Under the pieces are notes generated by a model. That model was not told the DNA's origin. It was given only the letters and a program-made list of their open reading frames with translations, and ran no database searches. A DNA stretch of 47,073 bases from a virus: positions 1 to 47,073 of IMG/VR virus record IMGVR_UViG_3300005253_000529; one strand, 5' to 3'. Below, piece by piece: positions 29,877-36,555 of the stretch. Positions within the stretch are counted from its first letter, which is position 1. Every line of letters starts with the position of its first letter. The position numbers and the translations under genes are program-made.

Positions 29877-30191
29877 CTACCCTTCTAGATCGTCAGTCAC
29901 TTGCCGACGCCAGAGTTGAGGCGATCGACAGTCCGACACCCCATGTTCGTGGTGAGACTGTGCGTCAGCGTCGGCCCGACAGTCGTCTATGCCAAGCTCC
30001 CGCCGCCGCTCAGCGTTAAATACGGCCGTGATCGGGCTCGCGTTCACATCTTCATGTCCGTTGTTGAAGTCGTCCTGTTCGTTGTCATGGTCAACGAGGA
30101 TAAACCGTACCCCGTCCGGGTCTAAGTCCGTGGCGATGTCCTGTACCACGCCACCGTAGACTGAAACGATCACCGTATTCTGGATTCTCAT
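29877..30191 (-). CDS. Hypothetical early protein
   Basis: 104 residues with an ideal AAGGAGG ribosome binding site. Beta-rich N-terminal half (NTVIVSVYGGVVQDIA; GVRFILVDHDNEQDD) resembling small phage proteins with a V..YGGV...V pattern; C-terminal half polar, His/Asp-rich. It ends in TAG. No function recognised. Confidence 0.6.
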   Translation of the reverse strand: MRIQNTVIVSVYGGVVQDIATDLDPDGVRFILVDHDNEQDDFNNGHEDVNASPITAVFNAERRRELGIDDCRADADAQSHHEHGVSDCRSPQLWRRQVTDDLEG

Positions 30192-30218
30192 TGTCTTGCC
30201 TCCTTGTACTAACTTACC

Positions 30219-30380
30219 TTACAGTCGCTTGTCTGACTTGTCTAGTTCAAACTCTGCGCCACAATCCACACAGACGTAAGGGAAATCGTTATCCTCCGCT
30301 TGGCATGTGAAGTTGAGGCTATCGCAGTCCGGGCAATGCCATTCCTTACAGCCGGCATCGTGGGGGTCTTGCTTGTTCAT
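30219..30380 (-). CDS. 53-residue zinc-ribbon protein
   Basis: Encodes two CxxC units: GCKEWHCPDCDSLNF and VCVDCGAEFEL, spaced like a classical zinc ribbon (HCPDC ... CVDCG). The ATG overlaps the upstream TGA (ATGA). Probably a small transcription- or nucleic-acid-associated zinc ribbon. Confidence 0.65.
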   Translation of the reverse strand: MNKQDPHDAGCKEWHCPDCDSLNFTCQAEDNDFPYVCVDCGAEFELDKSDKRL

Positions 30381-30712
30381 ACGTCTACCTCCGCTTCAAA
30401 GGTGTTGCCACAGTCGCGGCAACGATACCATGTGAGAGCTTCGCCTGCGCCGTTACAAAGCGGGCAGCATTCGTTCGCCGCCGGGCCGCAATTATGCACG
30501 TCAAGTTCAATCAGGTTAGCGAATACCCTATCGCAGTCAGAGCATTGTACGCGGTCGCGTGGATCGTTTGTCATGGGTGAGTGCACACTTGGCGCTGGTT
30601 CGCCCGCGTGGGCCTTGCCGTAGCAGTCGCAAGCATCAGGATGCCCACAAGTGATGTAGACGCCATCCCGCGTCCATGCTTGCTTGTCGTAGTCGTAGTG
30701 CGTGTCAGTCAT
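30377..30712 (-). CDS. Multi-zinc-finger early protein
   Basis: 111 residues with three Cys groups: TCGHPDACDC, VQCSDCDRVFANLIELDVHNC (a C2H2-like finger) and CCPLCNGAG...RCRDCG. Probably two or three zinc sites. AAGGAAAGCACG is a good ribosome binding site. Candidate early regulator of transcription or a host-takeover factor, by resemblance and position only. Confidence 0.6.
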   Translation of the reverse strand: MTDTHYDYDKQAWTRDGVYITCGHPDACDCYGKAHAGEPAPSVHSPMTNDPRDRVQCSDCDRVFANLIELDVHNCGPAANECCPLCNGAGEALTWYRCRDCGNTFEAEVDV

Positions 30713-30795
30713 CGTGCTTTCCTTTCATTTCTCTTGACTGCCCACAGGATAGCACGGACGCAAGCTAGAAGGGACAAGAAATCGTAAGAATCAGG

Positions 30796-30954
30796 TCAGG
30801 ATTGGTTAAGGTTATCTGTGACACTAGCCCTAGACTTCGCCTTCCGGCAGGCTGTCGAGCAAGTAATCGCATCAGCCCTGCGAGCCGGGAAGAGAACCCA
30901 ACAGACCCGGCAGGGGAGCCACAGCTCCGCTTTCGTAAGCATCTTACGCTTCAT
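30796..30954 (-). CDS. 52-residue zinc-finger protein, first gene of the early operon
   Basis: Starts ATG 30954 behind TTAGGAG (short spacing); a second ATG is four codons later. The core CRVCWVLFP..R.DA.TCSTACRKAKSR is the pattern of a small zinc finger often seen in phage proteins (C-x2-C ... C-x3-C-R). It ends in the gap before the 111-residue gene. It is the promoter-proximal gene behind the early promoter at 30983-31011. Confidence 0.6.
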   Translation of the reverse strand: MKRKMLTKAELWLPCRVCWVLFPARRADAITCSTACRKAKSRASVTDNLNQS

Positions 30955-30978
30955 AAGCTCCTAACATCAGGTAAGGCA

Positions 30979-31011
30979 CTTACTAATAGTAAGCTGATCT
31001 CACCCTGTCAC
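30979..31011 (-). promoter_or_regulatory. Early promoter with overlapping palindrome
   Basis: Minus strand GTGACA (31011-31006), 17 bases, TATTAG (30988-30983). The -10 is embedded in the perfect palindrome CTTACT-AAT-AGTAAG (30979-30993), a likely operator. It lies 30-60 bases before the first early gene and should drive the leftward operon. Confidence 0.5.
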
Positions 31012-31450
31012 GCAAGCATTTGTCAAGTCATTTGGGTGAATAAAGTCAGGCCTATCTGTAACCGTGTGTTCACCGTTGTTCACTTGTCAACCAGCATGTA
31101 TTAGTGGACAAATACATGATATTAATATAGGTATAGCAATGCCAGGTGAATAAATAGTAGACATCCAGGCAAGGCCGGGTGAATGAATATTCACGTTACA
31201 GATTATTCACCAACTTGACACCAAGCCTCCACCATTCCTTCACCAATTCTTCACTATTACAGCATAACGGTGTAGATTCGGTTAAGATTTCAAGTTAAGG
31301 TTTGGTTAACGCGGATGCAGATATTGAGAAAGTAATATGCGAACGCAGTGAGCCCTGAATGTATTTTTCTCCTGAGAATTTCTTGGGACTCCTGGCGCCC
31401 TCCATTTAATTTTTTCGGCTAGAAATTGAACTCAGGCGCCCTTCTTATAG
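31012..31450. other. AT-rich divergent intergenic region, putative replication origin
   Basis: No convincing gene. It holds repeats close to the DnaA box TTATCCACA: TTATTCACC on the minus strand at 31036 and 31146, and at 31203 on the plus strand, plus GGGTGAATGAATATTCAC (31177-31194) and several shorter TTCACC/GTTCAC copies (31067-31255). Three GTTAA-containing repeats follow (31276-31312), and a GGCGCC pair occurs near 31395 and 31435. The position between divergent early and late genes, low GC and iteron-like repeats make it the best origin or master regulatory candidate. Confidence 0.55.
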
Positions 31451-31479
31451 TAGACTTGAAGACGGATTTATTCTATAAT
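31451..31479 (+). promoter_or_regulatory. Rightward promoter for the HNH/late genes
   Basis: TAGACT (31451-31456), 17 bases, perfect TATAAT (31474-31479). Transcription would start about seven bases later, at the ATG of the HNH gene (31486), implying a leaderless message. Confidence 0.6.
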
Positions 31480-31485
31480 ATAAGT

Positions 31486-31875
31486 ATGGGGCGACCACTC
31501 ACGACAGACGGACCTACGGCGCTCGGGGCGAATGAATACAGCCGGCGCTGGTATAAGAAGAACCGTACCCGCATCCGCAACACACCCAACGCGCAATTAA
31601 CCCTCCGTATAAAAGCGATTGCAGCCTACGGCGGGAAGTGCGTCTGTTGTGGTTGTGACGAATTTATCCTACTTGACCTAGACCACATCAATAATGACGG
31701 ATCGACTTGGCGTAAGCATTTCAAGGACCCTAGGCGCGAATTACGGTGGTTGCGGGATCATGGATGGCCTCCGGATAGGTTGCAAGTGCTCTGCGTTGTG
31801 TGTCACCGGAGAAAGACCATCTGGAACAAACAGGAGGGCGCAGTGTCCTTGACAGTCCCACACTCGATCACCTAA
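31486..31875 (+). CDS. HNH endonuclease
   Basis: 129 residues from the ATG at 31486; a longer frame would start inside the promoter. A basic N-terminus (RRWYKKNRTRIRNTPN) precedes AYGGKCVCCGCDEFILLDLDH, then LRDHGWPPDRLQVLCVVCHRRK. Two CxxC pairs and the LDLDH histidine match the endonuclease VII-like HNH pattern, as in the protein at 23448. Probably a mobile homing-type enzyme next to the origin, though a packaging-associated HNH near TerL is an alternative. Confidence 0.75.
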   Translation: MGRPLTTDGPTALGANEYSRRWYKKNRTRIRNTPNAQLTLRIKAIAAYGGKCVCCGCDEFILLDLDHINNDGSTWRKHFKDPRRELRWLRDHGWPPDRLQVLCVVCHRRKTIWNKQEGAVSLTVPHSIT

Positions 31876-31884
31876 CATATAGGT

Positions 31885-32163
31885 ATGAGTGGATCTTACA
31901 ACGCAGGCGAACCCCTCGCTGTCACAAACTCTGTGGCAGTCGCATTGACCGCTGGAACATATGGGAATAACAGGCATGCAATCGTTCAAGTACAAGGCAA
32001 TCCAATCCGGTACCGCTTCGACGCGACGGACCCCACGGCTACGGTCGGGTTCCTGATCCCGGTCGGCGCGTTCATCCGTCTGACCTCTAAGGACCAGCTT
32101 GTGAAGTTCCGGGCGATTGCGACCGGCGGAGACGCTGTGTGCTTCGCGGAGTTCGGTTACTAA
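31885..32163 (+). CDS. Small beta-barrel-like head protein, unknown
   Basis: 92 residues, all beta-like: GNPIRYRFDATDPTATVGF, LIPVGAFIRLTSKDQLVKF, CFAEFGY. This pattern is common to small phage proteins near the capsid module, possibly stabilisation or decoration proteins. AGGT precedes the ATG at short distance. No specific function. Confidence 0.55.
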   Translation: MSGSYNAGEPLAVTNSVAVALTAGTYGNNRHAIVQVQGNPIRYRFDATDPTATVGFLIPVGAFIRLTSKDQLVKFRAIATGGDAVCFAEFGY

Positions 32164-32164
32164 G

Positions 32165-32902
32165 ATGCCTGGACAACACGACATCATCCTCCCGGCGTCC
32201 GATGGGCGCGTCCACGTATTCGACCCGCGGAAGTGGGGTTCTAACCCCGGCACCGACTTCTGGCTGTTCTGCAATAACGCTGACCAGATTCCCGCCGGAG
32301 GGTCAGCAACCGAATTGAAGACCCACGGTTGGGAAGGCGAGGGCTTTTCCTACTTAGCCGGTTCCGGCGCGGACTTCCTCTCGGGCTCGCCCATCGCTGA
32401 TGCCGGTACAACCGGGGGCTTCAACTTTGACGCAGCCAACGACCACCTGATCTCGCCCTTCATCTTCGGAGACTACGCAGCCGCGACGATCTTCGAGAAC
32501 ATCATGGGTTACTTGCCAGTGACTCTCAACATGGAAGTCTTTGCGCGGTTCGCGGTCAACGCCGATGAGAACGCCTCCGGTTTCGGCTTCCTGGAAGCAG
32601 GCGGTGGGGGTGGATCTCCCGCTGACGCCGATATGATGGCCTTCATCGGCCAGGGCGCGACCAACTTCGAGATCATCCGGGGCGACGGCACAGTCGATGC
32701 CAGTGTCGCGGTCTTCGACACGGACCCGCACAAGTTCAAGATCAGCATTACCGGCGCCGTCGTGACCTGGTACATCGATGGTGTCGCACAGGGGACACTC
32801 GTGACGCAGGACGACCTCTGGCCTGTGGCCTGGTGCGCCAACACGGAAACTGGCGGCGCTGCTGACCCGGTAGTGTCCCAGGCTCACGTCTGGTACGAAT
32901 AG
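32165..32902 (+). CDS. Lectin/LamG-like structural protein
   Basis: 245 residues from the ATG one base after the upstream stop; the longer frame from 32117 would overlap that gene. After an N-terminal segment, residues about 100-240 have the strand pattern of a concanavalin/LamG-like jelly roll, including FEIIRGDGTVDASVAVF, HKFKISITGAVVTWYIDGVA and a closing SQAHVWYE. The KF.I.I....V.WYIDG pattern is typical. May form a head or tail surface fibre binding sugars. It ends in TAG. Confidence 0.55.
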   Translation: MPGQHDIILPASDGRVHVFDPRKWGSNPGTDFWLFCNNADQIPAGGSATELKTHGWEGEGFSYLAGSGADFLSGSPIADAGTTGGFNFDAANDHLISPFIFGDYAAATIFENIMGYLPVTLNMEVFARFAVNADENASGFGFLEAGGGGGSPADADMMAFIGQGATNFEIIRGDGTVDASVAVFDTDPHKFKISITGAVVTWYIDGVAQGTLVTQDDLWPVAWCANTETGGAADPVVSQAHVWYE

Positions 32903-32917
32903 AAAGCGAGATCTCTT

Positions 32918-33592
32918 ATGTCGCAGAACATTCCAGCCAAGGCTGTCCCGGCGCTCATCAAGAAGCTCAACGCTGACGCGCGCAAGGCTAATGCAGAGGC
33001 TTACGCTTTCGAGTTGGAAGGTGCAGTAGGCGATCTTCAGCTTGCCGGCGCCATTCGCATTGAGAAGGAACGCCTGGCGTCCAACAAGTTTCATCACGTC
33101 TTTAACTACATTGGTGGGATCGACCAGAACTCCGTTGCAATCTGCATGGATCAGTTGACCCTCTGGGACCGGCTTGATCCGGGCTGCGGCATCGAGATCG
33201 TCTTCAACTCTCCTGGTGGTTCCGTCATGGCTGGCATGGCCCTATTCGATCACATCCAGGCGATCCGTAAGGCCGGCCACCAGGTCACGACGGTTTCCAA
33301 CGGCTACGCTGCGAGTATGGCTGGCATCCTTCTCCAAGCCGGCGACATTCGGGTCATCGGTAAAGAGTCCTACGTCTTGATCCACCAGATCAGTTCTGGC
33401 GCCGTCGGTAAGATCGGTGAGATCGAGGACGTCGTGAAGTTCCTCAAGCTGGTTTCCAAGCGCGTGCTCGGGATCTTCGCTGACCGCTCGAACAAGCCGG
33501 CCTCCTACTTCGAGAAGCATTGGGAGCGGACGGACTGGTGGCTTGACAGTGAAGAGTGCATGAAAATTGGCTTCGTAGACGAAGTGCGCTAG
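32918..33592 (+). CDS. ClpP-type (S14) head maturation protease
   Basis: 224 residues with the ClpP fold: FNSPGGSV (about 97-103), GYAASMAG with nucleophile S133, VLIHQIS with H156, and RTDWWLDSEECMKIGFVDEV supplying the Asp (about 206). The first 55 residues are an N-terminal extension rich in Lys/Ala. Phage S14 proteases process scaffold or capsid proteins during head maturation, and the upstream position relative to TerL/portal fits. It ends in TAG overlapping the next start. Confidence 0.85.
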   Translation: MSQNIPAKAVPALIKKLNADARKANAEAYAFELEGAVGDLQLAGAIRIEKERLASNKFHHVFNYIGGIDQNSVAICMDQLTLWDRLDPGCGIEIVFNSPGGSVMAGMALFDHIQAIRKAGHQVTTVSNGYAASMAGILLQAGDIRVIGKESYVLIHQISSGAVGKIGEIEDVVKFLKLVSKRVLGIFADRSNKPASYFEKHWERTDWWLDSEECMKIGFVDEVR

Positions 33593-33798
33593 TGCCGATC
33601 TACGAATACGTCTGTGCTCACGGACATCTGACAACCCTGCAAGATGATTTCTCAGCGAAGAGTCAGATCACTTGTACTTCGGCTGAGTGTAATTTGGACG
33701 CGATACGTCAGATCAGTACGCCGGCGATTATCTTCAAGGGCTCGGGCTTCTATTCCACAGACAACCGGACGGTTCCTGACGACCACGTAGCTGATTAG
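33592..33798 (+). CDS. FmdB-like zinc-ribbon protein
   Basis: 68 residues from GTG 33592, sharing one base with the upstream TAG. MPIYEYVCAHGH at the start, a later CTSAEC, and IIFKGSGFYSTDNR near the end match the FmdB/CxxC zinc-ribbon family (MP.YEY.C..G ... C...C ... GSGFY.TD). Proposed regulatory or metal-binding role; its job in the late operon is unknown. Confidence 0.75.
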   Translation: MPIYEYVCAHGHLTTLQDDFSAKSQITCTSAECNLDAIRQISTPAIIFKGSGFYSTDNRTVPDDHVAD

Positions 33799-33812
33799 CC
33801 AACCAATTTCTC

Positions 33813-33866
33813 TTGACACCTAGCCCTATATTCCTGTAGACTGAAATAGACCCTCGGGTTATTTCA
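33813..33866 (+). promoter_or_regulatory. Late promoter with dyad at the start site
   Basis: TTGACA (33813-33818), 18 bases, TAGACT (33837-33842). The dyad TGAAATA-N11-TATTTCA (33842-33866) follows at once and would cover the start site, so it may be an operator or a 5' hairpin. GTAGACT also occurs as the -35 region of the 31451 promoter. Confidence 0.45.
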
Positions 33867-33888
33867 ATTCAGGAGACTTTCTTCAAAT

Positions 33889-34557
33889 ATGGCTACACAA
33901 CGACGCGGCCGTTCAGTTAAACGCACTCAAGATTCATTCCAGCAACTCCTCGCTATGGACAGGCGGGGACAGAGTGCCGGATCTCAAGGTCGAGCTTACA
34001 GTGATGCATTCGCGCTCCCGACTGGCGGGCGATCGGTCGCAGAATATAAGGCCGCTGGTGGTCTCCGGGCCGGGTCGCGTAAGCTTCCAAGTGGTGGCGA
34101 TCGTTTTACTCAACCACGGGACCACCGGTACATTCCTGGACTGCAAGAAAAGTTGGGAGCTAAGGAAATCCGAGCATCCGGTCCGCCGCGAGGAAATCCA
34201 CGAAATCCAGTAACTCGCGCTCGCAATGATATGAGGCTGGGAAGTTCGATTCAACCGGTGCGGGCTGACTCAGGCCCGGCCGTTACTTCTCAAGGTGTAG
34301 CCCGGCCCCGCCCCAAACCGCAAGAGATTGTATCGGGGCAATATGATGAGCGTGGCCCGCGGGGTAGACCCGACCACGTAATAACCAAGGCGAAGAAACA
34401 GGCGCCAAGGCAGCAACCACGGACGTCACGTCGGCCTGTTAGACGTGCGCCTGCTCGTCCTGTACGAGGAGGCGGGGGTGGTGCCAGACGTCAGCAAACG
34501 GCAGCTTCAGGGTCGATGGCTAGGATTGCTGCTCGACGCCGAGCCCGTGGCGGGTAG
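33889..34557 (+). CDS. Arg/Gly/Pro-rich basic protein
   Basis: 222 residues, highly basic and low complexity, probably disordered: RRGRSVKRTQ at the start, PRQQPRTSRRPVRRAPARPV and a GGGGG run near the end, finishing RIAARRRARGG. Composition suggests binding to DNA or RNA, for example packaged DNA or the terminase complex. Located before the putative small terminase and behind its own promoter. No domain recognised; ends in TAG. Confidence 0.55.
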   Translation: MATQRRGRSVKRTQDSFQQLLAMDRRGQSAGSQGRAYSDAFALPTGGRSVAEYKAAGGLRAGSRKLPSGGDRFTQPRDHRYIPGLQEKLGAKEIRASGPPRGNPRNPVTRARNDMRLGSSIQPVRADSGPAVTSQGVARPRPKPQEIVSGQYDERGPRGRPDHVITKAKKQAPRQQPRTSRRPVRRAPARPVRGGGGGARRQQTAASGSMARIAARRRARGG

Positions 34558-34571
34558 ACCCTCCTCTTTCG

Positions 34572-35063
34572 ATGTCACCGAAGCCTGACCTCAAGCCGGA
34601 TCAGATTGTTCGCAGGGAAGACTTTGCGAAGATCACGGCCAGTCTTACTAAAGCCCTGGCGTCCGAATTCTCTACGCTGAATGACGACACCAAGAAGAAG
34701 CTGCTCGAAAACGTTGAGGACCTGTTGGAGACTGCATTTGCTCTCGCCAACGGTATAACCATCCAAAAGTTCGAGACAGACCGGCAAACGGGTAAAGTGG
34801 ATGAGGTCATCTACACCGTTCCCCCCTTCTGGCCCGTCATCAAGTATTTCCTGGACTGGTTCCGTGAGATTGCTGACAATGACACGTCCGGAGGTCCCGG
34901 CCTTGGTTTGACTGATCCTGACGTTAAAGCCTTCCTGCGTGAACTCATAGACGAGCGCCCTGACATCCAACAGGGCGGCGTTGAGGACCGGGGCGGTGTG
35001 CGGCACCTGGTCCCCTTTCCCATAACAGAAGAAGAGAATGACAAGTCAACCACTGACGATTAA
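34572..35063 (+). CDS. Possible small terminase subunit / TerL-associated protein
   Basis: 163 residues, mostly helical: REDFAKITASLTKALASEF, KLLENVEDLLETAFALANG, a KVDEVIYTVPPFWPVIKYFL segment and an acidic C-terminus. It overlaps TerL by 26 bases, a position usually held by the small terminase, but no DNA-binding helix-turn-helix is evident. Function by position only. Confidence 0.45.
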   Translation: MSPKPDLKPDQIVRREDFAKITASLTKALASEFSTLNDDTKKKLLENVEDLLETAFALANGITIQKFETDRQTGKVDEVIYTVPPFWPVIKYFLDWFREIADNDTSGGPGLGLTDPDVKAFLRELIDERPDIQQGGVEDRGGVRHLVPFPITEEENDKSTTDD

Positions 35064-36555
35064 CGATCTCTCGCCGGATCTTCGGCGTGCGTCTCTTGAG
35101 GCGAAGTGTCTTGAAGACTTCCCCTGGTGGCTGTATAATTACGGCATCGTGGAGATGCGTGAGATCGGCGTCCGGCCCTTCAAAGACGAGATGTGGCCGT
35201 TCCAGTGGGACTTTGCCGACTTCATGGCGAAAGAGGACCGTCTGATCGTACTGAAGGCCCGACAGACCGGGATCTCTACGATCACGATGCACTACGTCTA
35301 TCATCAGATCCGGTTCAAGCCGGAACACTCTCAGCACGCCCTGGTCCTCTCAAAGTCCAAAGAAGACGCGGCGTACCTGCTTGAGAAGATCCCGCGGATC
35401 CATGCTAATATGGCGGAGATCTCCCCCGAGTTGGCTATGCCGATCCTGGCAGATAACACGTTCTCCTTTGAGTTGGAGAATGGGAATAAGATCGAGTGCC
35501 TGGCTGCGACAAAGGCCGGCGGTCGGTCTAGAGCCGCGACGGTTGTGGTCCTGGACGAGTTTGCGTTTCACCAATATGCCAAGGACAACTTCGCTGCCCT
35601 GAAGCCGACTCTGGAAGGTGGAGGTAAGGTCTTCCTGATCTCCACAGGCAACGGGACCGGCAATGAGTATCACAAGCAGTGGCAACTTGCCAAACAGAAA
35701 GCCTCGAACTTCCGTGCCATCTTCATTCCTTATGACGTCGTGCCTCATCGCACGAAGGAATGGTACGAGCACGAAGAGAAGGACTATATCGGCCACGAGG
35801 AACTATTCTTCCAGGAGTACCCCCGGAATGACTCGGAAGCCTTTACGAAGACCGGATCTTCGCCGTTTGATCAGGAATATGTCCAAGAACAGATCCGCCT
35901 GGCCGAACAACTCCATCACGATCGGCCCCCGGCAAAATTGTACGACGGCCGCGGTCAGGTGTGGGAGAAGCCTAAGACGCGGGGCCAATACGTCGCCGGT
36001 CTGGACATGGCTCAGGGGGTCGGGGAATCCGGAAATCCAGATGGCACTAGCTTGAAAATACTCGATCTATATGGTAAACTGGTAGCGTCCTGGGACGGCC
36101 GTCTTGAGTTAACCGAAGCGGCGCCAGAAATATCGCAGATCCTCCTTGAGTACAACCCCTTCTTGTGCATCGAGCGCAATGCCGCTGGTGCCGGGTTCAT
36201 TCCGTACCTCCAAGCTGCAGGCTTCAAGAATTACTATCGTTACGACGATCGTCACTTCACGCCCGATGCTGAGAGGACTAAGGACCCGAAGATTGGGTTG
36301 ACGCTCACGCCGAAGACTAAGACCCTTGTCATCAGCAACTTGATTACGTGGATCAACACGCGTAGTCTCCATGCTGAAGACCCGGAATTTTGGCGGGAGA
36401 TTTCAACGTTCGTACAGACCGGCCCGACTAGATGGGGTGGGCTCTCGGGCTACAAAGACGACCGGGTGCTGGCGATGGCTCACGCTCTGTGGGCCCGAAG
36501 CTGGTTCCCCATTCATCAAAAGAGAAAGAAGAGTCGTAACGTTAGATGGCGCTAA
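35038..36555 (+). CDS. terL: Terminase large subunit
   Basis: 505 residues. ATPase: VLKARQTGIST (Walker A, 71-81), VVVLDEFAFH (Walker B with catalytic E, 169-178), LISTGNGTGNEY (motif III). Nuclease domain: VAGLDMAQG (D322), CIERN (E378) and a late KDDRVLAMAHALW (Asp), the RNase H-like metal triad. It packages DNA into the prohead and cuts it. It begins inside the preceding gene and overlaps the portal gene by ten bases. Confidence 0.9.
   Translation: MTSQPLTINDLSPDLRRASLEAKCLEDFPWWLYNYGIVEMREIGVRPFKDEMWPFQWDFADFMAKEDRLIVLKARQTGISTITMHYVYHQIRFKPEHSQHALVLSKSKEDAAYLLEKIPRIHANMAEISPELAMPILADNTFSFELENGNKIECLAATKAGGRSRAATVVVLDEFAFHQYAKDNFAALKPTLEGGGKVFLISTGNGTGNEYHKQWQLAKQKASNFRAIFIPYDVVPHRTKEWYEHEEKDYIGHEELFFQEYPRNDSEAFTKTGSSPFDQEYVQEQIRLAEQLHHDRPPAKLYDGRGQVWEKPKTRGQYVAGLDMAQGVGESGNPDGTSLKILDLYGKLVASWDGRLELTEAAPEISQILLEYNPFLCIERNAAGAGFIPYLQAAGFKNYYRYDDRHFTPDAERTKDPKIGLTLTPKTKTLVISNLITWINTRSLHAEDPEFWREISTFVQTGPTRWGGLSGYKDDRVLAMAHALWARSWFPIHQKRKKSRNVRWR

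Noticed and set aside
30802-31104. Plus-strand 100-codon frame in the divergent region
   Set aside because: No ribosome binding site, poor composition, and it lies opposite the 52-residue zinc-finger gene and across the early promoter.
31034-31255. Repeats in the intergenic region as a CRISPR array
   Set aside because: Repeats are short, degenerate, in both orientations and irregularly spaced; iteron or DnaA-box-like sites fit better.
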